NCBI GenBank assembly: GCA_964455375.1
Contig: CAYVXE010000181.1
Span: 1 to 5,477, forward strand
From: CAYVXE01 sp964455375
GTDB lineage: Bacteria; Zhuqueibacterota; Zhuqueibacteria; Oceanimicrobiales; Oceanimicrobiaceae
DNA length: 5,477 nucleotides
Reading direction: 5' to 3'
The notes under the pieces were generated by a model. It searched no databases. It was not told where the DNA came from and saw only the letters and a program-made list of their open reading frames with translations. Numbering within the stretch: the first letter of the stretch is position 1; each line of letters starts with the position of its first letter. Made by a program: the position numbers and the translations under genes. Of this stretch, positions 1 to 5,477 are shown piece after piece.

Positions 1-237
1 GGAAATGGAACTTCCTTGAAAGTTATGGTTTTCCGGAAGCCGGGAACGGTCTAAGTTTTGGCCGGATGATCATTCATGGACAGAGAGAAGAATGACATCG
101 CGCTTTATTTTTTTAGGTCAAGCATTCGTCGGAAAACAGCAATATTGGAGAATGGTTATCGGGGGAACGGGAATCAAAGAAGGGCAGAGACGTGATTGGA
201 CAACACCAGATTCTCTACCCTGTTTTTTAACGTAAAC
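1..237. other. Region downstream of aceA with no supported gene
   Basis: I find no gene here that I can defend. On the plus strand, the frame beginning at base 3 is open from the window edge to a TGA at 93-95 and reads about 30 residues containing ESYGFPEAGNGLSFG. It could be the 3' end of a gene converging on aceA, but I recognise no family and 30 codons without a stop is weak support. A 39-codon ATG frame at 76-195 on the same strand has no convincing ribosome binding site. The minus strand shows only short frames. The most structured part is the inverted repeat near 176-228, listed separately. Confidence 0.3.
176..228. terminator. Candidate bidirectional rho-independent terminator
   Basis: AGGGCAGAGA (181-190) and TCTCTACCCT (212-221) form a 10-base inverted repeat with one imperfect position, around a 21-base loop. 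Read on the minus strand, as the end of the aceB-aceA transcript 17 bases after the aceA stop, the imperfect position is a G-U wobble, so the stem is continuous. It is followed there by a moderately T-rich stretch. Read on the plus strand that position is a C-A mismatch, but the stem is followed by GTTTTTT, a better U-tract, and AAAG/TTTT can extend the pairing. The large loop is a weakness. Confidence 0.45.
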
Positions 238-2493
238 TCAACTCTTGGCAATCAGTTTCTTCAATTCTTCACGGTTTGAGTCAATAAGCTCCTTCACCCT
301 GTCCGCATTGATATCAGCCACAATGATTTGCCCGATTTCGTTCGTCACTTCATTGTAAATACCCAGCGCTTTCATGCCTGCAGTCTGTTTCTCATTATCA
401 TCCGTGGGGCTTACATAATGCACAGAATCAGCTTTATACCGGTAAATCAGGAATAAATGTATCAGGGTCATTAACCGTTTCTGGCGGAAATCAGTCTTAA
501 ATGTATTTTGGTCGCGAATGGAAAGAATGTTTCTGTCTTTCCGATCCTGAATGGTTGCAAAGACAACGGCAGCCACTTTGGCATCAGATTCATCGAGAAT
601 AGTTAGGTCCAGTAACTCGGAGCCGGCGGTGTGCGGCCGCAGTTTAACCTGCAACGTTTGAGAAACGCCGTAATGTCCGGCCCATAACTCTATCCACGCT
701 TCCAGAAGTTTAGGCGGCACTTCCGTTTGCACCAGATGCTGGAATTGCGTGGAACCTTTGCCCATAGCTTTGGTGGTGGCTGTACGGCCGGAGGACGCCA
801 CGAGAGCGCCATCGAGACGCGGGCCGCCCACATGGCTTTGCGGTGTTTTGTAAGGTGAATCCAGCAGTCTGAATCTACGCTGAATTTGCGCCAGTGCGAG
901 CATGCCGTTTTGATTCAGGGCAGTGGCAAATTCTTCTGCTGCTAACCCATCGATTTGGTGGCCGCCATAGGTGATGAAATTGAAAACATAGCCGAGTTTG
1001 CCCAGTTCTTTGGGAAAGCCCCGCATTTCATCTTCCGACATGCCGGTGGTATCCCAACTGAAGGACGGAGACAGGTTGTAAGCCAGCATCTTACCCGGAA
1101 AGACATCATGAATGGCGTCGGCGAATTTCTTTGCGTCTGCCAAATCTGCGGTTTTTGTTTCCATCCAGAGAATATCTGCAAACGGTGCAACTGCCAGAGA
1201 TTTTGCCGTGGCGTATTCAATACCTCCCTTTATCTGGTAATACCCTTCGGGTGACCGCGATAATTCACAATCCCATGCCGCATCGATACCCATGGATTTA
1301 GCTTTATCGCGGGCTTCCTGCAAGGAAACCTGCATGGAAAAATCCAGCCATTCATCCACAGTCATTCCGAGATCAGCTTCTTCTTCTCCGTGAAATTTCA
1401 TCAACTCGGCAACCGCCTCACCAAACGTCTTGATTCCGGCATCCACTTCCCAGGTTTCAACAAATTTGGTTGCCACCGCGTTCAGTACTTTCTCGGTATT
1501 TTTGTCGCCGCTTGTTTTCAAGGCATCAATCTGTTCATCGATGTAGGACATCAGACCAACCTTTTTGAACCATTCATAAGCAGCACTAAATTCCACATCA
1601 GAGATTTTATACAGCAAATTACCGTTAACATCCTCAAGGCCTTTTTCATAAAATCTCTTTAAAATTGCAATGTAACAGTTTTTGTAACCGGGCACGTCCA
1701 GATTGGTTGAACCTAAAATAAACGGCTGATCGCGTTCGTCACCGCGGCCGTCCAGTAGTGTGGCTGCCTCTGCATCGGTACGAGCCACGATAATTCCCGG
1801 TACCTTCATAATATCAAGTTGAAAACGGGCAGCATTCAACCGTTTTATTTGTTCATCCACCGGCACCAGAACTTTCCCGCCCTGATGTCCGCATTTTTTT
1901 TGTCCCGGTTTTTGATCTTCAATATGGTAGCCCGTGACCCCCACTTCGACAAACCTTCTGATAAGGTTTCTCACGTGTGCATCACCACCGTGTCCGGTAT
2001 CGGCATCGGCAATGATAAACGGTCTGTAATCGATTTCAGGTGTTTTCTCCCGTTCTTCCCGGGTCATCCGCGAACGGGCAAACAATTGATTTTTATCTGC
2101 AGAAAGTAGCGCCCGAACCAGCGTAGATGCTTCATCCGGCACCTGACTTAACGGATAGCTTGCTAAATCCGCCCCCTGATCTTCAGTTACCGATCCTTTG
2201 GCAGAAGTCGCCCAGCCGCCAAGGTAGATGCCTTTTATGCCCATGCGTTTCATCATGATTACCTGACCGGGGGAATAGGGACCAAATGTTGTAATCTGTT
2301 CCTTTTTTGAAAATAAATCCTTTAAAAGATCAAAAAATTGCACCGCCGCATTTTTAGCGATAGAGTAATTCCTTTCAATAGTCCCTCTTTGTTCAACAAC
2401 CTGGCGGGGAGAATAAAGCCGGGTTATTCCCTGAAAGCGGTCACTGGCAAACCACTTTTCTGTATCTAAAACTTCATTAGTAAAAGAGTCCAT
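238..2493 (-). CDS. aceA: Isocitrate lyase, long form (Icl2/AceA2 type)
   Basis: Cleaves isocitrate to succinate and glyoxylate in the cytoplasm, the first step of the glyoxylate shunt; Icl2-type enzymes can also act on 2-methylisocitrate. The 751 residues follow Mycobacterium tuberculosis Icl2 (about 766) nearly end to end as I recall it, rather than the roughly 430-residue short enzymes. Visible motifs are the N-terminal block with QVVEQRGTI (31-39), TTFGPYSPGQ (68-77) and YLGGWATSAKG (90-100), the metal-binding region DADTGHGG (163-170), the catalytic loop KKCGH (199-203, Cys201), WMETKTADLADA (443-454), NLSPSFSW (473-480) and GRTATTKAMGKGSTQ (569-583). Residues about 280-400 are the helical insertion typical of long forms. 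Residues about 595-751 match the extra Icl2 C-terminal domain, reported in the mycobacterial enzyme to bind acetyl-CoA or propionyl-CoA and activate catalysis. The start is fixed by GGAGGT four bases upstream. The gene is intact and follows aceB on the same strand. Confidence 0.97.
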   Translation of the reverse strand: MDSFTNEVLDTEKWFASDRFQGITRLYSPRQVVEQRGTIERNYSIAKNAAVQFFDLLKDLFSKKEQITTFGPYSPGQVIMMKRMGIKGIYLGGWATSAKGSVTEDQGADLASYPLSQVPDEASTLVRALLSADKNQLFARSRMTREEREKTPEIDYRPFIIADADTGHGGDAHVRNLIRRFVEVGVTGYHIEDQKPGQKKCGHQGGKVLVPVDEQIKRLNAARFQLDIMKVPGIIVARTDAEAATLLDGRGDERDQPFILGSTNLDVPGYKNCYIAILKRFYEKGLEDVNGNLLYKISDVEFSAAYEWFKKVGLMSYIDEQIDALKTSGDKNTEKVLNAVATKFVETWEVDAGIKTFGEAVAELMKFHGEEEADLGMTVDEWLDFSMQVSLQEARDKAKSMGIDAAWDCELSRSPEGYYQIKGGIEYATAKSLAVAPFADILWMETKTADLADAKKFADAIHDVFPGKMLAYNLSPSFSWDTTGMSEDEMRGFPKELGKLGYVFNFITYGGHQIDGLAAEEFATALNQNGMLALAQIQRRFRLLDSPYKTPQSHVGGPRLDGALVASSGRTATTKAMGKGSTQFQHLVQTEVPPKLLEAWIELWAGHYGVSQTLQVKLRPHTAGSELLDLTILDESDAKVAAVVFATIQDRKDRNILSIRDQNTFKTDFRQKRLMTLIHLFLIYRYKADSVHYVSPTDDNEKQTAGMKALGIYNEVTNEIGQIIVADINADRVKELIDSNREELKKLIAKS

Positions 2494-2497
2494 TTTT

Positions 2498-2503
2498 ACC
2501 TCC
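2498..2503 (-). promoter_or_regulatory. Ribosome binding site of aceA
   Basis: GGAGGT on the minus strand ends four bases before the ATG at 2493-2491. It is a near-perfect Shine-Dalgarno match and fixes the start codon. It lies outside the palindromic element, so apparent insertion of that element would not have disturbed translation initiation. Confidence 0.85.
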
Positions 2504-2507
2504 GAGT

Positions 2508-2522
2508 GTTTAATTTTTAAAC
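2508..2522. repeat. Perfect 15-base palindrome beside the aceA ribosome binding site
   Basis: GTTTAA (2508-2513), a three-base centre, then TTAAAC (2517-2522) form a perfect inverted repeat starting four bases upstream of GGAGGT. It could be a small operator or an AT-rich promoter element. It may also be accidental, created where the left 9-base direct repeat (2509-2517) meets the left end of the palindromic element. Nothing in the sequence decides between these. Confidence 0.4.
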
Positions 2523-2697
2523 TTCTGCAAAACCATTATTTGGTTGTCCCAGAAGCCCAATTGTCATTGCGAGAAGCGGAGCAACGTGGCAATCTCTCTG
2601 CCTGTGTAAGGAGATCGCTTAGCAAAAAACGCTGGCGATGACATCTTTTTGCGTATTTTTTGGGCAGTCCCAGACAATACCATTTTACAGAACTCAA
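2518..2697. mobile_element. MITE-like palindromic element between aceB and aceA
   Basis: This 180-base stretch is a nested, imperfect palindrome. The outer arms are TTCTGCAAAA (2523-2532) and TTTTACAGAA (2683-2692), complementary at 9 of 10 positions. Inside them TTGTC and GCCCAA (left, 2544-2560) face TTGGGC and GACAA (right, 2660-2677). The centre is the GTCATTGCGAG-type repeat. The same 9-mer, TTTAATTTT, stands on both sides at 2509-2517 and 2698-2706, each copy exactly five bases outside the outer arms, as a target-site duplication would. Excising the element and one copy would leave aceB and aceA 22 bases apart with the aceA ribosome binding site intact. It has no coding capacity, so any movement would need a transposase supplied in trans. 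The 9-mer is all A/T, so chance is possible. Confidence 0.5.
2562..2643. repeat. GTCATTGCGAG-type dispersed palindromic repeat
   Basis: The left arm begins TGTCATTGCGAG (2562-2573) and ends GGCAATCTC (2588-2596). The right arm begins GGAGATCGC (2610-2618) and ends GGCGATGACA (2634-2643). The tips pair at 9 of 10 bases and the inner GCAATCTC/GAGATCGC at 7 of 8, around a loop near 2597-2610. I recognise this pattern (GTCATTGCGAG, a GAAGCG-rich middle, GCAATCTC, then its inverse) as a repeat dispersed through intergenic regions of many unrelated bacteria. It is non-coding and would form a long hairpin in the aceB-aceA transcript, where it might affect the relative amounts of the two products. 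Confidence 0.75.
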
Positions 2698-2704
2698 TTT
2701 AATT

Positions 2705-4645
2705 TTAGTTATCTAAAGGTGACACGAAATCCAAATTTTCCGTGACTCTTGTACCATCTTTCTTGTAAGCACTCAAGTACATCTGAATTCTCTTTTTTGC
2801 CAGCTGCAAATCATGATTATTCAGGTTGATATTCAGGAGGTCAATGTACCAGGGAATCTTGCTGTTTTCCAGTACGTAGGTCTCAACGATATGCCGGACG
2901 ACGGGCAGTGTTGTGGTTTTTGAATCATCATGAACATCTTTGTTTTGAGCAGAGAGTAGCTTTTCATATTCTTCAACCAGCAATTGTGCAAATATTTTGC
3001 CGGAAAAAATATCTTTTGATTTTAATCCGGTTTCGGGGTCATCTTCACTTAATTTTGCACCTTTGTGCAGCCACTCCCATAAAATGCTTAAACGGATTTC
3101 GCCTGTGGCCATATCTTCCATCAGGTATAGAATATCGTCATTACCAAAAAAATCGGCCGGCTTTAAGGCGGCAGCTTGAAATCCCTGACCGAACGCGTTT
3201 CCATATTGTAGTGCTACGCTCAATAAATTGCGCGCACCACGGATTGTCGTTGGCGCCGGTTCAAGTAATGTCAGACCATCAGCATCATCATGTGTATAAG
3301 AGAGCGCAGGAAAAGTCCTTCCAAGTTGATTATCCTCGCCGATTTTTTCCCACACAGGCCGAACAATATGTACCATTTTCCAGTGCGCCACCCATTTACC
3401 ACTGGCACCTTCCTCCTGTTCGCGTACAGCACCTGCAACTGCTTTCTTCATACTATTTGCAATCCCCTGTTCGGAACCGACCGGAATGTTCGGCTCCATG
3501 CCACCCTGCCAGAGAGCGAAATTTCCGTTTAGATCCGGCGTATTCACCGCCCGGCGAACCCGGTCTTCGTAATTTCTCATGTAGCCATACGTCATTGTGA
3601 TGGACTCGATGTTTGGATTGACGAAATCCTGATCCCAGGCCATAGCATCCGCCACGCTATTAATGTAATCCCATCTGCCGGTGTTATAGCCGACGAAATG
3701 CAGACCCAGCCCTGCACGGATTTCCATCAACTGAAAGGTAGCTTCGAGTTGTTCAACCAGGACATAAACTTTGATGGTTCCTATTTCAATGCCTAAATGC
3801 TGCTCCAGAGCAGATAACATTTCATTCCACAATGCCGCTTCTTCAGCGGTCTGAATCTTAGGCAGATATAATACAATGGAGGACCCAGATTTCTGTAGCT
3901 GCTTGTAGTTGTTTACAACATAAAGAACCACGTCAACAATTGATGCCGAGAGTGCCGCACCGTGCTGGTCGCGAATATGCCTGTCGTCCAAATGCAATCC
4001 TCGGGCACGAAACATTTTGGTGGTGAAATCTAACTGAGTTTTCCAGTCGGCAATGATTTCTTTTCCGAAAAAGTCCCGGGCCCATCGGTTCATTTCATCA
4101 GCTACCTGCTCAGCGGCTTGCATAAAAACCGAATCTTTGGCAATGGCAAGTTTCAGGTTTCTCTGGTTGTCCAGAGACATGGTGGTAATCTGACCAAGCG
4201 CATCCTCTCCATCAAACATCCAGCCATCAGCGCCGGAAAGCAGTGCATAGGCCACGTTGCGTATACTTCCTTCAAGCGGAGAATGGGGCTTTGCCCCCGG
4301 GCCCGTACCCTGAATCCATTGCCGCCGCAGATCAGAAGGAATTTCGGAGCCGACGAACCTGCCGGCTCTTGCATCCTGAACAGAAATTTTTGTTCCGGGA
4401 ATTTGGTCGTTTGGATCCAGAAATGTAATTCGCTCTTTCTTGTGTGCTCTGTCCATTCTCCGCTTGATTCTCTTACGCATGATGTCTTTCTGAGGGTTGT
4501 TAAATTGGGATAAGGCCGTTAAAGCGAGTTTGACCTCAGGTGTAAAAACATCAAGATAAGTCCTTTCCAGACTGTCGCGAATTTCTAACTTGCTGGAGGA
4601 TCTATTAACCAGATCTATTTTGCTTTCGAGATTCGTCATTGGCAT
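2705..4645 (-). CDS. aceB: Malate synthase, divergent long AceB-like form
   Basis: Condenses glyoxylate with acetyl-CoA to malate and CoA, the second glyoxylate-shunt step, in the cytoplasm. The order of blocks follows malate synthase A: N-terminal helical clasp with EIPSDLRRQWIQGTGPG (101-117), MFDGEDAL (143-150), catalytic arginine in FRARGLHL (212-219, Arg215), YLPKIQTAEEA (260-270), a metal-ligand glutamate in VLVEQLEATFQ (Glu298), the family signature GYNTGRWDYI (319-328, Asp326 as metal ligand), GGMEPNIP (381-388), GKWVAHW (416-422) and the general-base aspartate in LMEDMATGEI (508-517, Asp511). At 646 residues it is about 110 longer than E. coli AceB; much of the excess is a C-terminal tail after about 540. 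The signature departs from the usual GLNCGRWDY, and the cysteine E. coli AceB has just before MEDAAT is absent. Met1 and Met3 are both possible starts; an in-frame TAA at 4661-4663 bounds any extension. Substrate assignment rests on motifs and the adjacent aceA. Confidence 0.9.
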   Translation of the reverse strand: MPMTNLESKIDLVNRSSSKLEIRDSLERTYLDVFTPEVKLALTALSQFNNPQKDIMRKRIKRRMDRAHKKERITFLDPNDQIPGTKISVQDARAGRFVGSEIPSDLRRQWIQGTGPGAKPHSPLEGSIRNVAYALLSGADGWMFDGEDALGQITTMSLDNQRNLKLAIAKDSVFMQAAEQVADEMNRWARDFFGKEIIADWKTQLDFTTKMFRARGLHLDDRHIRDQHGAALSASIVDVVLYVVNNYKQLQKSGSSIVLYLPKIQTAEEAALWNEMLSALEQHLGIEIGTIKVYVLVEQLEATFQLMEIRAGLGLHFVGYNTGRWDYINSVADAMAWDQDFVNPNIESITMTYGYMRNYEDRVRRAVNTPDLNGNFALWQGGMEPNIPVGSEQGIANSMKKAVAGAVREQEEGASGKWVAHWKMVHIVRPVWEKIGEDNQLGRTFPALSYTHDDADGLTLLEPAPTTIRGARNLLSVALQYGNAFGQGFQAAALKPADFFGNDDILYLMEDMATGEIRLSILWEWLHKGAKLSEDDPETGLKSKDIFSGKIFAQLLVEEYEKLLSAQNKDVHDDSKTTTLPVVRHIVETYVLENSKIPWYIDLLNINLNNHDLQLAKKRIQMYLSAYKKDGTRVTENLDFVSPLDN

Positions 4646-4649
4646 ATCA

Positions 4650-4654
4650 TCCTT
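4650..4654 (-). promoter_or_regulatory. Ribosome binding site of aceB
   Basis: AAGGA on the minus strand lies four bases before the ATG at 4645-4643 and ten before a second in-frame ATG at 4639-4637. Spacing is short for the first and slightly long for the second, so the true start could be either, a difference of two residues (MP). I use the first. Confidence 0.55.
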
Positions 4655-4662
4655 AATTTGTT

Positions 4663-4692
4663 ATTATCTGCAAAACGTCTAAGAAGGTACAA
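4663..4692 (-). promoter_or_regulatory. Weak candidate promoter of aceB-aceA
   Basis: On the minus strand GATAAT (4668-4663) matches a sigma-70 -10 box at five of six positions. TTGTAC (4692-4687) is a poor -35 box, three of six, at 18-base spacing. Transcription would start only about 10-15 bases before the start codon, giving a very short leader. The fit is loose, and a host with a different promoter consensus would make it meaningless. No better-placed sigma-70 or sigma-54 candidate was seen in 4646-4777. Confidence 0.25.
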
Positions 4693-4720
4693 TTAAAAAA
4701 ACGTGATGCACTTTTTGCAG
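4668..4720. repeat. Inverted repeat CTGCAAAA / TTTTGCAG upstream of aceB
   Basis: CTGCAAAA (4668-4675) and TTTTGCAG (4713-4720) are a perfect 8-base inverted repeat with a 37-base spacer, overlapping the candidate promoter. The 10-mer TCTGCAAAAC that includes the left arm (4667-4676) also occurs at 2524-2533, the same distance class upstream of aceA. The pair could be a looping operator controlling both shunt genes, or the ends of a short relative of the palindromic element at 2518-2697. Two identical 10-mers in 5.5 kb are not by themselves improbable. Confidence 0.4.
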
Positions 4721-4777
4721 GTAAAGCTAATGTGAGTTGATATTCTCTGAGTGTTTGCTGATAGTCCTGTCCATGAG

Positions 4778-5234
4778 CTACAAACAAACTTTCTGGTTAT
4801 ACAAGATTGGTCGTTTAATAGATTTGCCGCTGTCGTCGAAATGAAAAGTCATACCTAATGGAGAATAGTGTAATAGGAAAGCGATTATTTTTTTAAGATA
4901 CAAGAGAATTCTTGCAACAAATTCGTAACAATCGAGAATCATGTTTTGATAGAATAGAAAACACGCAAATGGAACTATTGGTGGGCCCACTTTTTTTGCA
5001 ATCTGGTCAATACCTTAACCTCTATTTATTTCAGACACAATGACGTTATTCCTACGAGAGTCAGCTTTTGGAATCCAGTCTGATCTTTACCCTATTACAC
5101 ACCACAAGCCACATACTTGCTCCAAAATTTGTTATATCATTTGTAAATACGACAATCATTTTGATAACATCTGATATGTCTGCGATATGTTCTTTCCATT
5201 CAACTCGTTCGCTCTCCCGAATTGATAATTCCAT
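4778..5234 (-). pseudogene. Broken gene, N-terminal AlbA_2/Schlafen-like domain
   Basis: Three frames must be joined. Frame one, from ATG 5234-5232, reads MELSIRESERVEWKEH, then DVIKMIVVFTN and WLVVC near 5095. The shifted frame then reads GKDQTGFQKLTLVGIT (5091-5044) and LK, meets TAA at 5028-5026, and continues IEVKVLTRLQKK. After a run of seven A (plus strand 4991-4997) a third frame gives VGPPIVPF (4990-4967). The ESxRVEWKE opening, the hydrophobic helix ending in FxN and the PPI motif are what I recall of AlbA_2 (Schlafen-type) putative DNA-binding domains, where IVVFTN is usually IVAFAN. Two frameshifts and one stop, explicable as GAA to TAA, mark it as dead. From 4966 to 4778 the last frame stays open (70 codons from GTG at 4990), but I recognise nothing there; true similarity may end near 4967. 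No clear ribosome binding site. Sequencing error could explain the indels, less easily the stop. Confidence 0.68.
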
Positions 5235-5375
5235 CAGATCTAAGCATCACATTTGAAAAGCCTAATGATGGTAGTGATTTACTTCAATTATATGTTTAAC
5301 ACCATGCTCACTGGTTGAAAACGCATCAGAGGAAACCGATAAAACGAACTGGATTTAAAATTTGCTCCCAAACCC
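5235..5375. other. AT-rich spacer with no recognised feature
   Basis: This lies between the start of the AlbA_2-like pseudogene and the hairpin at 5376. I see no supported gene on either strand, no clear promoter for the pseudogene and no recognisable insertion-sequence coding remnant. If the IS3-like end at 5398-5422 is real, its orientation places the body of that element on this side, so the region may be an eroded insertion sequence. Confidence 0.35.
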
Positions 5376-5400
5376 ACATCTTTTTGTTTGAAAAAGATGT
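5376..5400. repeat. Perfect 10-base hairpin next to the IS3-like end
   Basis: ACATCTTTTT (5376-5385), loop GTTTG, AAAAAGATGT (5391-5400): a perfect 10-base inverted repeat, weak in GC. Its last three bases overlap the IS3-like end. It has no T-run beyond the stem, so it is a poor terminator. It may be subterminal structure of the insertion sequence. Confidence 0.6.
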
Positions 5401-5422
5401 CCACTTTTCTAGGGAGGGTTCA
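5398..5422 (-). mobile_element. Candidate terminal inverted repeat of an IS3-family element
   Basis: Read on the minus strand from 5422, the sequence begins TGAACCCTCCC and continues to AAAAGTGGACA at 5398. This resembles IS3-family tips, which begin TGAACC or TGACC, are C-rich, and end with an AAAAGTGGACA-like inner part. In this orientation the element's body would lie to the left. No matching opposite end is visible in the window, so the element is partial or the resemblance is accidental. Confidence 0.45.
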
Positions 5423-5477
5423 ATGTCTGGTAAAGGAAACTGTTATGACAACGCCGTCACCGAGAGTTTCTTTCATA
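5423..5477 (+). pseudogene. Fragment of IS3-family transposase (OrfB), cut by window end
   Basis: The frame reads MSGKGNCYDNAVTESFFH and runs off the window. SMSxKGNCYDNAxxESFF is the hallmark segment of IS3-family OrfB transposases (rve/DDE integrase fold) around the third catalytic acid, the glutamate of ESFF (codon 5462-5464). In intact proteins a roughly 35-residue stretch beginning near HSDRGxQY precedes it. Here the upstream residues in frame (KDVHFSREG) do not match, so the gene appears cut at about 5420, exactly where the IS3-like terminal repeat ends. This is therefore an interior transposase piece, not a start: the ATG is the methionine of SMS. Whether the 3' part is complete cannot be seen. 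Family assignment is firm; the cause of truncation is inferred. Confidence 0.85.

Overview
The window holds a two-gene glyoxylate-shunt cluster, both genes on the minus strand: a long malate synthase (aceB-like, 4645 to 2705) followed by a long-form isocitrate lyase (aceA, 2493 to 238). Together they would split isocitrate into succinate and glyoxylate and condense the glyoxylate with acetyl-CoA to malate, allowing growth on acetate or fatty acids. Both reading frames are intact and carry the expected catalytic residues. The host looks like a free-living bacterium of moderate GC with ordinary Shine-Dalgarno sites. The isocitrate lyase is of the mycobacterial Icl2 type, but base composition and the GTCATTGCGAG-type repeat do not look actinobacterial. 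I cannot name a phylum.

Layout. Positions 1-237 hold no supported gene, but there is a candidate bidirectional terminator near 176-228. Isocitrate lyase occupies 238-2493. The 211-base gap 2494-2704 is almost entirely a nested imperfect palindrome, with the widespread GTCATTGCGAG repeat at its centre and a 9-base direct repeat flanking it. Removing the palindrome and one direct repeat would leave a 22-base operon-like gap that still has the ribosome binding site. Malate synthase occupies 2705-4645.

Upstream of the cluster, 4646-4777 carries candidate promoter elements and an inverted repeat whose CTGCAAAA arm is also found upstream of aceA. From about 5234 down to at least 4967 on the minus strand lies a broken gene that no single reading frame shows. 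Once two frameshifts and one stop are allowed for, it reads as the N-terminal part of a protein resembling AlbA_2 (Schlafen-type) putative DNA-binding proteins. The right edge (5376-5477) has a perfect hairpin, a 25-base stretch like an IS3-family end, and directly against it an 18-codon piece of an IS3-family transposase running off the window.

Reading: a conserved metabolic operon next to a decaying accessory segment eroded by insertion sequences. No CRISPR array, tRNA, rRNA or intact novel system was seen. The least expected features are the apparent palindromic insertion inside the operon and the degraded AlbA_2-like gene.
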